DNA from: Streptomyces sp. F63
GTDB taxonomy: Bacteria > Actinomycetota > Actinomycetes > Streptomycetales > Streptomycetaceae
Assembly: GCF_018070345.1 (NCBI RefSeq)
Contig: NZ_JAGPXX010000015.1
Span: forward strand, 62,001-126,000
Length of the DNA: 64,000 nucleotides
Direction: 5' to 3'
Part shown: piece by piece, positions 40,790 to 49,220 of the stretch
How positions within the stretch are numbered: position 1 is the stretch's first letter
Layout: every line of letters starts with the position of its first letter
Translations under genes and position numbers: made by a program
The notes under the pieces: model-generated
The model's input: the letters and a program-made list of their open reading frames with translations, nothing else
Databases searched by the model: none
Told to the model about the DNA's origin: nothing

Positions 40790-41798
40790 GTGGTACAGGT
40801 GCACGACGCCCCCAGCCCGGGCACTCCGGCCGACACCCTCACGTCGATCCGCAGTCCGGACCGGCTGGAGACGGTCTTCGGCACGATGGACTTCTTCGAC
40901 GGCATGCCCCTGCCCGACACGGTGACCCGCAGCTATGACGCGCTCGATCTGCTGCGCGGGATCGAGGTGTTCCTGAACTGTGTGCCCGGTGCCTCGATGG
41001 TGGCCATGCGACGCGGCCTGCGTGCCATCGGCATCGACTCCCACACGATCGGCTGCCTGGTCCCGCGGTGCACTTCGGCCCCGCTGGTGCTCACCGCCAA
41101 CACGGAGACGACGTACGGGATGACGTGCCTGGCACTCGCCCAGGACGGACCCACGTGATCGAGGCGCCGGGGAACCCGCTGTGCTTCGTCAACGACCTCT
41201 GGCAGCGCCATGTCACCGACATGGGCATCGCCGGACCCGACAGGGGAGAGGGCGGCAAGTACCTCTTCCTGCCCCCGGGCCACGGCGGTGACCTTCCCGA
41301 GGGATACGTCGTCGTGCGGCCGCCGACCTTCTCCTCCTGGGTGCTGCGGGCGCTCAGCGGTACGGAGGGCCTGCTCCAGGCGCGGAGCTATCCGCTCTCG
41401 GCCGCGGCGGCCGTCGGGACGGGATCCCAGTACGTCTACACGGCGGAGGACTCCACCGGCGTGCTGCTCGACGGCGCACGCGGCTACACGCTCACTCTTC
41501 CGGGCGGCATCCCGGCGAAGAACTTCTGGTCCGTCACCGCCTGCGCCCCCCCCGGACCCGGTCCCTGCTGCGCACCGATGACCCCCAGCCGAGTGTGAAC
41601 AGCCTCTCGGACGGCGTGCGGGCCGAGGCCGGCGGGGACACGGTCCTCCACTTCGGCCCCACCGCCCCGCGGGGCAGGGAGGCGACCGGGATCCGGACGG
41701 TGCCCGGCAAGGGGTGGTTCGTCGTGCTGCGGCTCTACGGCCCGCTCGAAAGCTGGTTCGACCAGAGCTGGCGTCCGGGCGAGATCGAACCGGTGTGA
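40790..41798 (+). pseudogene. Second DUF1254/DUF1214 gene, frameshifted and internally deleted
   Basis: A GTG start at 40790 with GGGAGG in front opens a good DUF1254 N-terminus (DRLETVFGTMDFFDGMPLPD, ANTETTYGMTCLALAQDGPT). The frame then ends at 41158. The protein continues in another frame as IEAPGNPLCFVNDLWQRHV, jumps from the DUF1254 domain (VVRPPTFSSWVLRALSG) directly to the DUF1214 domain (GTGSQYVYTAEDSTGVLLDG), losing well over 100 residues, and shifts again in an 8-C run at 41546-41553. The end is VLRLYGPLESWFDQSW. Decay is recent, since codon use is still good and similarity to the intact neighbour is clear. Confidence 0.85.
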
Positions 41799-41917
41799 GG
41801 AAGCCGGCCGCGGGTGAGGTGATCGGCCGGCTTCCGTCCTGCGGCGTCGCAGGGACGCGGAGCCCGTTCCCGGGCCCGGGCGTCGTCGTGCTGCGTGGGG
41901 GAACAGACGTCATGGAG

Positions 41918-41961
41918 CACTCCTTGCCGTGCCGCTGGGGCTTCGGGCACGGCAAGGAGTG
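41918..41961. terminator. Bidirectional terminator between the DUF1254 remnant and the glucanase gene
   Basis: A perfect 16-bp stem, CACTCCTTGCCGTGCC / GGCACGGCAAGGAGTG, with a 12-base loop in the space between convergent genes. Confidence 0.9.
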
Positions 41962-42023
41962 TCCGCCGGGGGAGCTACCGCCGCTTCCCACCGGTCCGGT
42001 CGGGTCAGGTGGTGTGTGCCGGA

Positions 42024-44300
42024 TCAGGTGCCGCAGGCGTGCCCGTTGAGGGTGAAGGCGGTCGGTGCGGGGCCGTCCTGGGTGCGGCTGCCGTTGAAGC
42101 CGATGGTGGTCGAGGCGCCCGCTGCGATTTTCGCGTTCCAGCCGAGGTTCTGCGCGGTGACCGTTGTGCCTCGTTGCTTCCACTGGGCGGCCCAGCCCTG
42201 GTCGACGCGCTGTCCGCCCGTGAAGTCCCAGCTCAGCAGCCAGCCGTCGATGGGCTCGTCACCGGTATTGATGATCTTCACATTGGCCGTGAAACGGCCG
42301 GGCCAGTGGTCGGCCACGGTGTAGTCCACCCTGCACTGCTGCGCGGGTCCGGCCATGGTGCGCACAGTGGCGCCGGGTGAGGCCGGTGAGAGGTTGCCGG
42401 CGGCGTCACGGGCCTTGACGGCGAAGGTGTACGCGGTGTCGGGCTGCAGTGAGGTGATGGTCTGCGAGGTGCCGGTTGTGGCGGCGACCTTGACGGGTGT
42501 GTCGCCGTCGAGCCGATACACGTCGTAGCCGGTGACGCCGGTGTTGTCGGTGGCCGCCGGCCAGCTGAGGGTGACGCGGTCCGCGGTGATGTCCGAAGCG
42601 GTGGGTTCGCCCGGCGCGGTGGGCGCTTCGGTGTCCTCACCGCCACTGTCGCCCGGGGGCAGGACGAGGTGGGTGATGGAGTCGGCGGGGAAGCCGGCCG
42701 TGAACGCGCCGGCCGTAACGGTCTGGTCGTTCTCGCGGAGAATGCCGTCCAGGTGTCCGGCACTGTAGCGGTGGACCTCGGCCGTGCCGCTGCCGGCGCC
42801 GTTGATCTCGACCGAGCTGGTGAGGTCTGTTCCGCTCTTGTTGATCACCACAACGGTCAGGGCGTCGTCGGAGGCGCGCCGGGCCGCGTAGACGGCGAGC
42901 TTGCCCTGGTCCTCACTGACCGCGGGGAGGGAGGTCTCCCCGAACGCGCCGCCTTTGCCGTCGTAGTTGCGGTAGACGCGGAAGGCGTGCGCGACCGGTT
43001 CGTTGCTTTCCGGCGCGGTCCACAGCGAGGCCAGGTCCATGTCCTCCCGGCCGAAGATGCCCAGGACGTCGGCCTGGGCCAGGGCGCCGTTGATGTGCCC
43101 GTAGGCTCCCCAGCTGTACTCGGTCATGGCGAGCTTGGTGCCGGGATAGTGGTCGTCGACCAGCTTCCGCATCCGGGGGATCATCTGGACCGGGCGGTTG
43201 ATCCAGCTCTCGTCCACGTAAGTGGGGTCCCACAGCTGCCGCGTGGAGCGCAGCCGGCGTTCCTGGGTGGCGGCGTCGCCGGCCTCCTTGCTGTGCACTC
43301 CCGACTGCTGGGGGTACAGGTGGATGTCGAAGTAGTCCAGGATGCGGGTGCCGTGCTCCCTCTCATAGGCGCGCATCCGGTCCAGGTACCACGGGCCCAG
43401 GTCCTGGCCGCCGTGTGCTGCCCGGTCGGGCGGGTCGCTCCAGCAGCCCGTCCGGCCGCAGACGTCCTGGTCGAGTCCCGAGTAGAAGATGGAGTTCAGT
43501 CCCCAGCCAACGGGCCCCAGTGTCTTGGCTGCGGGATCGGCAGCCTTGACGGCTGCCGCGTACCGGTAGGTGAGGTCGCGCAGTTCGTCGTACCCCAGCC
43601 CTTTGCGGCGGACGTCGCGGTGCGTGGAGTGCCACAGGTCGGGCTCGTTGTCCAGGTTGTAGAACCGCACCCCTTCACCGGCCGCGCCGCCGTAGCGGCT
43701 CTTGAGGTGGTTGATCCAGTCGGTCACGTACTGCGGACCGACTTCGACGCTGGTGTCGGCGGGGTCGTTGTCGGTGATGGGCGTGCCGTCCGGTGTCTTG
43801 CCGTTGCCGCAGTCCGGCGACCAGGGGTCGGTGGACTGCTGCGGCCCGTACTTCTGCACGCTGAAGCCGCAGGCCCTGGACCGGTCCTTGGCGACCTGGC
43901 CGAGCAGGGGCACGGTCAGGATCGTCTGAGTGCCCGTCGCCCGGTTCTGCTCGACGAAGCGGTCGGTCTCGGATCCGTTCGGCAGGCTGCCGGGGTCGGG
44001 GTTGTCGTTGGGGATGTTCTCGAAGTACCAGTCCGAGGCCCGGTTGGTGGTGTCGTTGCGGAAGTTGTACCGGGTGGTGTGGTTGCCGCCCCAGCGGTGG
44101 ACCGGCAGCCGCAGGTCGGAGGCCAGGTCCTTGTCGGCGAAGTTCATCCCGTAGATGTACGGGCTGATGGAGTGCCCGGCGGCGGTCGCGTCGACAGTCA
44201 GGGCCGGGCCGACCGCGGCGGCCGCCGTCGCGGGCAGGGGCACGCCCGTGGCGATGACCCCGGCCATCGCCACGGGGATTAAGGCGGTTCTGAGACGCAT
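42024..44300 (-). CDS. Secreted GH44 endoglucanase/xyloglucanase with FN3 and CBM2 domains
   Basis: A 758-residue exported glycoside hydrolase. The signal peptide (MRLRTALIPVAMAGVIATG, cleavage after about 28) is followed by a GH44 catalytic domain (about 30-545). The acid/base Glu lies in YNLDNEPDLW (about residue 219) and the nucleophile Glu in AMTEYSWGAYG (about 394). A fibronectin type III domain (about 559-649: PTASDITADRVTLSWPAATD, TAYTFAVKARDAAGN) links to a C-terminal family 2 cellulose-binding module (about 655-758) with Trp residues (WLLSWDFTGGQRV, NLGWNAKIAAG). It should cut beta-1,4-glucans outside the cell. ATG at 44300 has AGAGGGA in front. Two LacI-type operators lie upstream. 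Confidence 0.93.
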   Translation of the reverse strand: MRLRTALIPVAMAGVIATGVPLPATAAAAVGPALTVDATAAGHSISPYIYGMNFADKDLASDLRLPVHRWGGNHTTRYNFRNDTTNRASDWYFENIPNDNPDPGSLPNGSETDRFVEQNRATGTQTILTVPLLGQVAKDRSRACGFSVQKYGPQQSTDPWSPDCGNGKTPDGTPITDNDPADTSVEVGPQYVTDWINHLKSRYGGAAGEGVRFYNLDNEPDLWHSTHRDVRRKGLGYDELRDLTYRYAAAVKAADPAAKTLGPVGWGLNSIFYSGLDQDVCGRTGCWSDPPDRAAHGGQDLGPWYLDRMRAYEREHGTRILDYFDIHLYPQQSGVHSKEAGDAATQERRLRSTRQLWDPTYVDESWINRPVQMIPRMRKLVDDHYPGTKLAMTEYSWGAYGHINGALAQADVLGIFGREDMDLASLWTAPESNEPVAHAFRVYRNYDGKGGAFGETSLPAVSEDQGKLAVYAARRASDDALTVVVINKSGTDLTSSVEINGAGSGTAEVHRYSAGHLDGILRENDQTVTAGAFTAGFPADSITHLVLPPGDSGGEDTEAPTAPGEPTASDITADRVTLSWPAATDNTGVTGYDVYRLDGDTPVKVAATTGTSQTITSLQPDTAYTFAVKARDAAGNLSPASPGATVRTMAGPAQQCRVDYTVADHWPGRFTANVKIINTGDEPIDGWLLSWDFTGGQRVDQGWAAQWKQRGTTVTAQNLGWNAKIAAGASTTIGFNGSRTQDGPAPTAFTLNGHACGT

Positions 44301-44324
44301 GAGGTCCCTCTCGTACGGCTGGAG

Positions 44325-44338
44325 TGGAAGCGCTTTCA
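44325..44338. promoter_or_regulatory. LacI-family operator, proximal
   Basis: TGGAAGCGCTTTCA, centred on AGCGCT, 25 bases before the glucanase start. It resembles the Streptomyces cellobiose-repressor (CebR) box TGGGAGCGCTCCCA, with A/T in place of G/C at two positions on each side. Confidence 0.7.
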
Positions 44339-44392
44339 TCGTCGAATGCCCATCGAACTGTCATGGCTTGGTCACTTGGTGTCAAGAGCGTG

Positions 44393-44406
44393 GGCAAGCG
44401 CTTTCA
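44393..44406. promoter_or_regulatory. LacI-family operator, distal
   Basis: GGCAAGCGCTTTCA shares 12 of 14 bases with the proximal site, 68 bases away. Two sites on one side of a glucanase gene suggest cooperative repression. Confidence 0.6.
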
Positions 44407-44470
44407 CGATTGCGGTGGTCAGCTCCGGTGGGCCTGCGCGGCGGGCGGCCGGGTCCGCGGGCGGCGCCGG

Positions 44471-47400
44471 TCAGCCGCCGAGCGTCCCCGGTGTCGCCTG
44501 CTCCGCCCAGATGACCTTGCCGTCCCTGGTGTAGCGCGTGCCCCAGCGCGCGGCGAACTGGGCCACGAGGAAGAGGCCCCGTCCGCCCTCGTCCGTGCCG
44601 GCCGCGTAGCGCAGATGCGGCGAGGTGCTGCTGTGGTCGGAGACCTCGAAGGTGAGCGAACGGTCGCGGATCAGCCGCACCTTGATGGGCCCCGTGGCGT
44701 GGCGCATGGCGTTGGTGATCAGTTCGCTGCAGATCAGCTCCGTGGTGTACACGAGGTCCTCCAGCTCCCACTCCATGAGCCGGGCGGACACGGCAGCGCG
44801 TACGCGGCGAACGGCGGCAGGCTCGCACTCCACGTCCCACTCGGCGACCTGCCCCGGCCCCAGCAGCCGCGTACGGGCGACGAGCAGCGCGATGTCGTCG
44901 CTCCGGGACTCCGGGAGCAGGGCGTCGAGCACGGCGTCGCAGGTCTCCTCGGGCGAACGGTCCGCGTGCGCCAGCGTTTCGCGGAGCAACTGGAGCCCGG
45001 TGTCGACGTCCAGGTCGCGGCGCTCGACGAGGCCGTCGGTGAACAGGACGAGCCTGCTGCCCTCGGGCAGACGCAACTCGGCGCCTTCGAAGGGCTGTCC
45101 GCCGATGCCGAGGGGAAGGCAGGACGGCAGGTCCAGGAACTCCACCGTCCCGTCGGGGTGTACGAGCGCGGGCGCAAGGTGGCCGGCGCTGGCGATGGCA
45201 CAGTTGCCGGACACGGAGTCGTAGACCGCGTACAGGCAGGTGGCACCGGTGACGGTGGTCTTGTCGCCGGCCGCGATCGTGTCCTGGTCGATAAGGGAGA
45301 CCAACTCGTCGAGGTGGCTGAGGAGCTCGTCGGGCGGCAGGTCCAGGGGGGTGGAGAAGTTGTGCACGGCGGTGCGCAGCTGCCCCATGGTGGCCGCGGC
45401 ATGCAGTCCGTGCCCGACGATGTCGCCCATGACCAGCGCCACCCTGGCGCCCGGCAGCGGGATGACGTCGAACCAGTCGCCGCCGACTGCCTGCGCGGGG
45501 AGGTAACGGGAAGCGACTTCGACGGCGTTCTGTTCGGGCAGCGCGCGGGGCAGCAGTCTCCGCTGCAGCGCCACGGCCAAGCCGTGCTCGCGGGTGTAGC
45601 GGCGTGCGTTGTCGAGGGACACGGCGGCTCGGGTGGCCAGTTCGGCCGCGAGGGACAGATCGTCCTGATCGAAGGGCTCGGGCTTCTCGGAGCGCCAGAA
45701 GTGGACGACGCCCAGCAGCACGCCGCGGGCGGACAGCGGCGCCGTGATGAGCGAATGGATCCCGTAGCCGATGATGCGGGAGCCCCGCGCGGGGTCCACC
45801 TCCTGCCAACGCGTGGCATCACGCAGACGGGGCACCAGGACCGCCTGCCCGCTCTCGACGCTGCGGGCCTGTGGCGAGGACGGCCCGAAGGTGATCAGGT
45901 CACCGACGGCGAAGAAGGGAGCGTCGTCCCGGATACCGCTGACGGCCGCGCGCTGCATCCGCTTGCTGCCGGTGCTTATGCCGTTCATCCCCGGTTCCTC
46001 ATTGCGCAGCACGGACTCGGCCAGGTCGACGGCGACGTAGTCGGCGAAGCGCGGAACGGCGACCTGCGTCAGCTCTTCGGCTGTACGGGTCACATCGAGG
46101 GTGGTGCCGATGCCGCCGGTCGCGTCGTAGAGCAACTTCAGCCGCCACCGGACCAGCTCGACCCGCTGCGACGCCTCGCCGATCATCTCCATCACTTCAT
46201 CGGTGCCGACCTCCTCCTCTCCGGCCACCGCGGCGACCGCAAGCCGTGCGGACGCGGCGCCTACCGAACCGACGAGCTGGGCTTCCGCGTGATGGACCAG
46301 CTCCGGCGGCGCTTCGGCGGCCGGTGAGCCGGGCTTCCTCCCGGGGTAGGAGCGCAACGCCCGCTGGGCGCCCTCCCGTCCGAGGAAGCGCTCCAGCAGG
46401 CTCTGCAGTTCGCCGACCGTGGCACGGACCTGCCAGCGCCGCTCCCTGACCGGCTCTTCGAGAACGTCGACGAACTGCACCGCCTGCGCCCGCTCGGCAG
46501 CGTCCGGTCGGTCCGCGAGGGAGACTGCGACATAGCCGCCGAAGTTCAGCAGTGCGCTCCAGAACATCGCATGGCTGATCGGGTCCATCCCCGCCAGGCC
46601 GAACAGCTGCTGTGGCCGGAGCAGCCCAAGGCCGAGCGGGCCCTCCCGCAAGAAGGAAGCAGACAGCAAACCGGCATCGGCGAAGGTCGGCAGCACCAGG
46701 GTGTACGCCCACACGGCGAACCCCGCCACCAGGCCGACCAGCACGCCCCGGCGGGTTCCACCCTTCCAGAACAGGCCGCCCAGGATGGCGGGCGCGAACT
46801 GTGCCACAGCCGCGAACGACACCAGGCCGATCGACACCAATGCCGTCTGCTCGCCCGCAACCCGGAAGTACGCGTACCCGAGCAGCAGGATCAGCACGAT
46901 GGTCGCCCGGCGGATGCCCAGCACCAGCCCGGCGAGGTTGCCCCGGTGCGCCAGCCGGGATGTGCCGCGCAGCAGCAGCGGCATCACGAGTGAGTTCGAC
47001 ACCATGGTGCTGAGTGCGGTCGTCTCGACGATGACCATGCTGGTGGCCGCGCTGAGGCCGCCGATGAAGACGAGCAGGGCGAGTGCCTCCTGGCCTCCGG
47101 CCATCGGCAGGGTCAGCACATAGGTGTCGGCGTCGACGGTCTGTCCGAACCGCAGAAGGCCGCCGGCTGCGATCGGCAGCACGAAGATGCTGATCGCGAG
47201 CAGGTACAGCGGGAACAGCCACATCGCCCGCCTGAGGTGGTTCTCGTCGACGTTCTCGACAACGCTGATCTGCCACTGCCGGGGCAGCAGCACGATCGCC
47301 AGCATGGACAGCACCGTGAGCCAGACCCACATGCCGTAGCCGGTCTGCTCGCGCAGCGTGAACAGCGTGGTGAGGCCGGCGTCCGCGGCCCGGGAGAACA

Positions 47401-48079
47401 GGTCGTGGAACCCCCCGAACATCCAGAAGACCACAAAGATCCCGGCCGAGAGGAACGCCACGAGCTTGACCACGGACTCGAACGCGATGGCAGCGACCAT
47501 GCCCTCATGGCGTTCGGTGGCGTCCAGATGACGGGTGCCGAAGACGATGGTGAACGCGGCGAGCACCAGCGCTGCGTACAACCCGGTGTCCTGAAAGAGC
47601 GGGACAGGGCCAGGATCGGACGTGACCACGGGGTGCCGCCGAATGACCGTAAAGGTGAGGGAGACCGCCTTGAGCTGCAGCGAGATGTAGGGAACAACTC
47701 CCACCACAGCGATGATCGTCACCAGACAGCCCAGTGCGGTGCTCTTGCCGTAGCGGGCGGAGACGAAGTCGGCCAGCGAGGTGACCCGGTGCCGGTGGCT
47801 TGTCCGGATGATCCTGCGCAGCACCAGCCAGCCCAGCGCGAGCATGAGCGTCGGCCCCAGGTAGATCGGCAGGAAGCCGACTCCGGCCCTGGCGGCCCAG
47901 CCCACGCTGCCGTAGTACGTCCACGAGGTGGCGTACACGCCGAAGGACAGCGCGTAGAGCGTGGGATTGTTGATGATGCTCCGACCGGAATCCGCCCGCC
48001 GGTCACCGTAGAAGGCCACAGCGAAGAGCAGGCCCAGATATCCGGCCGAAACTGCGACGATGAACCAGGTCTGGAGCAC
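44471..48079 (-). CDS. SLC5/SSF transporter fused to STAC, GAF, SpoIIE phosphatase and HATPase domains
   Basis: A 1202-residue fusion. Residues 1-530 form a sodium/solute symporter (SSF/SLC5) module with about 13 membrane helices (WTYYGSVGWAARAGVGFLPI, GLSAATSMVIVETTALSTMV). About 545-645 matches the STAC linker (WQVRATVGELQSLLERFLG), known from CbrA-type transporter-kinases. About 655-825 is a GAF domain, and 850-1070 a SpoIIE/PP2C phosphatase with metal motifs GGDWFDV, GDIVGHG, LFTDGLVERRDL and SDDIALLV. About 1080-1195 is an RsbW-like ATPase (ELITNAMRHATG N-box, GGRGLFLV). It may couple solute sensing to an anti-sigma partner-switch. GTG start at 48079, 3 bases after a small membrane-protein gene. 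Confidence 0.88.
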   Translation of the reverse strand: MLQTWFIVAVSAGYLGLLFAVAFYGDRRADSGRSIINNPTLYALSFGVYATSWTYYGSVGWAARAGVGFLPIYLGPTLMLALGWLVLRRIIRTSHRHRVTSLADFVSARYGKSTALGCLVTIIAVVGVVPYISLQLKAVSLTFTVIRRHPVVTSDPGPVPLFQDTGLYAALVLAAFTIVFGTRHLDATERHEGMVAAIAFESVVKLVAFLSAGIFVVFWMFGGFHDLFSRAADAGLTTLFTLREQTGYGMWVWLTVLSMLAIVLLPRQWQISVVENVDENHLRRAMWLFPLYLLAISIFVLPIAAGGLLRFGQTVDADTYVLTLPMAGGQEALALLVFIGGLSAATSMVIVETTALSTMVSNSLVMPLLLRGTSRLAHRGNLAGLVLGIRRATIVLILLLGYAYFRVAGEQTALVSIGLVSFAAVAQFAPAILGGLFWKGGTRRGVLVGLVAGFAVWAYTLVLPTFADAGLLSASFLREGPLGLGLLRPQQLFGLAGMDPISHAMFWSALLNFGGYVAVSLADRPDAAERAQAVQFVDVLEEPVRERRWQVRATVGELQSLLERFLGREGAQRALRSYPGRKPGSPAAEAPPELVHHAEAQLVGSVGAASARLAVAAVAGEEEVGTDEVMEMIGEASQRVELVRWRLKLLYDATGGIGTTLDVTRTAEELTQVAVPRFADYVAVDLAESVLRNEEPGMNGISTGSKRMQRAAVSGIRDDAPFFAVGDLITFGPSSPQARSVESGQAVLVPRLRDATRWQEVDPARGSRIIGYGIHSLITAPLSARGVLLGVVHFWRSEKPEPFDQDDLSLAAELATRAAVSLDNARRYTREHGLAVALQRRLLPRALPEQNAVEVASRYLPAQAVGGDWFDVIPLPGARVALVMGDIVGHGLHAAATMGQLRTAVHNFSTPLDLPPDELLSHLDELVSLIDQDTIAAGDKTTVTGATCLYAVYDSVSGNCAIASAGHLAPALVHPDGTVEFLDLPSCLPLGIGGQPFEGAELRLPEGSRLVLFTDGLVERRDLDVDTGLQLLRETLAHADRSPEETCDAVLDALLPESRSDDIALLVARTRLLGPGQVAEWDVECEPAAVRRVRAAVSARLMEWELEDLVYTTELICSELITNAMRHATGPIKVRLIRDRSLTFEVSDHSSTSPHLRYAAGTDEGGRGLFLVAQFAARWGTRYTRDGKVIWAEQATPGTLGG

Positions 48080-48082
48080 GGC

Positions 48083-48289
48083 CTACCTCGATCTGTGGCC
48101 GATCACGGCGACCAGACCGATCACGATCGCCCAGACGAGAAAGAGGTAAGCCGCGAGAACGGGGACGCCCAGGACCTGGCCCATGTGATCGAACCGCGCC
48201 AAGAACGGCGGAATGATCAGCACGAACCCCAACGCCGCTACAGCCGTCAGGCGCAGACCGAGCTGCTCGTCGTCTCGCGACTCCCCCAT
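48083..48289 (-). CDS. Small two-helix membrane protein, partner of the transporter fusion
   Basis: A 68-residue protein with two hydrophobic segments (LTAVAALGFVLIIPPFLARF, about 12-31; VLGVPVLAAYLFLVWAIVIG, about 39-58) and a basic C-terminus GHRSR. Small partners of this kind (DUF485, DUF4212 and DUF3311 types) often precede SSF transporters. Which family this is cannot be decided by eye. ATG at 48289 with GAGGCAGCT upstream; its TAG is 3 bases before the next start, so translation is coupled. Confidence 0.75.
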   Translation of the reverse strand: MGESRDDEQLGLRLTAVAALGFVLIIPPFLARFDHMGQVLGVPVLAAYLFLVWAIVIGLVAVIGHRSR

Positions 48290-48323
48290 GAGCTGCCTCC
48301 GCGTCCTCGATGTCACGCTGTGC

Positions 48324-48352
48324 AACGTACCCTCGAATTTGCGCAATGTCAC
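48324..48352 (-). promoter_or_regulatory. Promoter of the small membrane protein-transporter fusion operon
   Basis: On the minus strand, GTGACA (48352-48347), a 17-base spacer and TACGTT (48329-48324) stand about 35 bases before the ATG at 48289. Confidence 0.55.
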
Positions 48353-48709
48353 ACTACGGAGTCGATCGGTGCCGTGGCGTGAAGCGCGCTCTGCTCGGCT
48401 CAACACGGCACCGAGGCGCCTGTCACCTCGCCGAACCGCCACACCCACTGTCTGCTGTGCGTGAAGGACGGCCGGCCGTCCCCGGCACGCCCACGGAAGA
48501 TCCGCCATCTTGACGTCGATGGTCATGGGCCGGTGCAGCGTTATGCGCGGTGAGCTGGAGGAGTGCGCCGTCATCGCACCGGCCACTCGTCGGTGTGAGC
48601 CCTCGAACACCTGCCGGCAGCTGACTGGGCATACGGAACGATGTAGCCTCCGGTGAACGCCCTTGACCTGCCGAAGCAGGCAGGGAGCAGACGAATCGGG
48701 AGTTTCTTC
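48353..48709. other. Divergent spacer before panD
   Basis: About 357 bp between the fusion operon and panD. It is less GC-biased in places and shows no gene, repeat array or strong hairpin that I can support. The panD promoter must lie here. Confidence 0.45.
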
Positions 48710-49132
48710 GTGCTTCGGACCATGTTCAAGTCCAAGATCCACCGTGCCACCGTGACCCAGGCCGACCTGCACTATGTCGGCTCCGTCACCGTCGACGCCG
48801 ATCTGCTGGACGCCGCGGACCTGCTGCCCGGCGAACTGGTGCACATCGTGGACATCACCAATGGCGCCCGGCTGGAGACCTACGTCATCGAGGGCGAGCG
48901 GGGCTCCGGGGTCATCGGCATCAACGGCGCCGCCGCCCATCTGGTGCATCCCGGCGATCTGGTCATCCTGATCAGCTATGCCCAGGTCGAGGACGCCGAG
49001 GCACGGGCGCTGAAGCCCCGCGTGGTGCACGTCGACGCGGACAACCGGATCGTCGAACTCGGCAGCGACGCCTCCGCGCCCGTCCCGGGCAGCGAGCAGC
49101 GGCGCAGCCCGCAGGCGGTCCCGGTCGGCTGA
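48710..49132 (+). CDS. panD: Aspartate 1-decarboxylase precursor
   Basis: A 140-residue proenzyme that makes beta-alanine for pantothenate and CoA. It self-cleaves between Gly24 and Ser25 in LHYVGSVTVDADL to create the pyruvoyl group. RLETYVIEGERGSGVIGING and AAAHLVHPGDLVILISYAQ complete the active site (Tyr58, Arg54 region). GTG at 48710 (protein start MLRTMFKSKIHRATVTQADL) with GGGAG 8 bases upstream is chosen; the frame is open back to 48653 but that part is not conserved-looking. It stands alone here, away from panB/panC. Confidence 0.93.
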   Translation: MLRTMFKSKIHRATVTQADLHYVGSVTVDADLLDAADLLPGELVHIVDITNGARLETYVIEGERGSGVIGINGAAAHLVHPGDLVILISYAQVEDAEARALKPRVVHVDADNRIVELGSDASAPVPGSEQRRSPQAVPVG

Positions 49133-49173
49133 CGGATGCGGAACCGGGCGGACGCGTGCCGAGCAGGAACGGC

Positions 49174-49212
49174 CCGGCCCGCCCGCCCACCGCACGCGGG
49201 CGGGCGGGCCGG
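49174..49212. terminator. Bidirectional terminator between panD and the Rpn-like gene
   Basis: A perfect 15-bp GC stem, CCGGCCCGCCCGCCC / GGGCGGGCGGGCCGG, with a 9-base loop. Confidence 0.85.
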
Positions 49213-49220
49213 AGGCCGCC

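Noticed and set aside
44324..46327. A 667-codon plus-strand frame opposite the transporter fusion
   Set aside because: Composition is that of an antisense shadow (Gly, Arg, Val, Asp, His), and no motif is seen; the minus strand has complete domain order.
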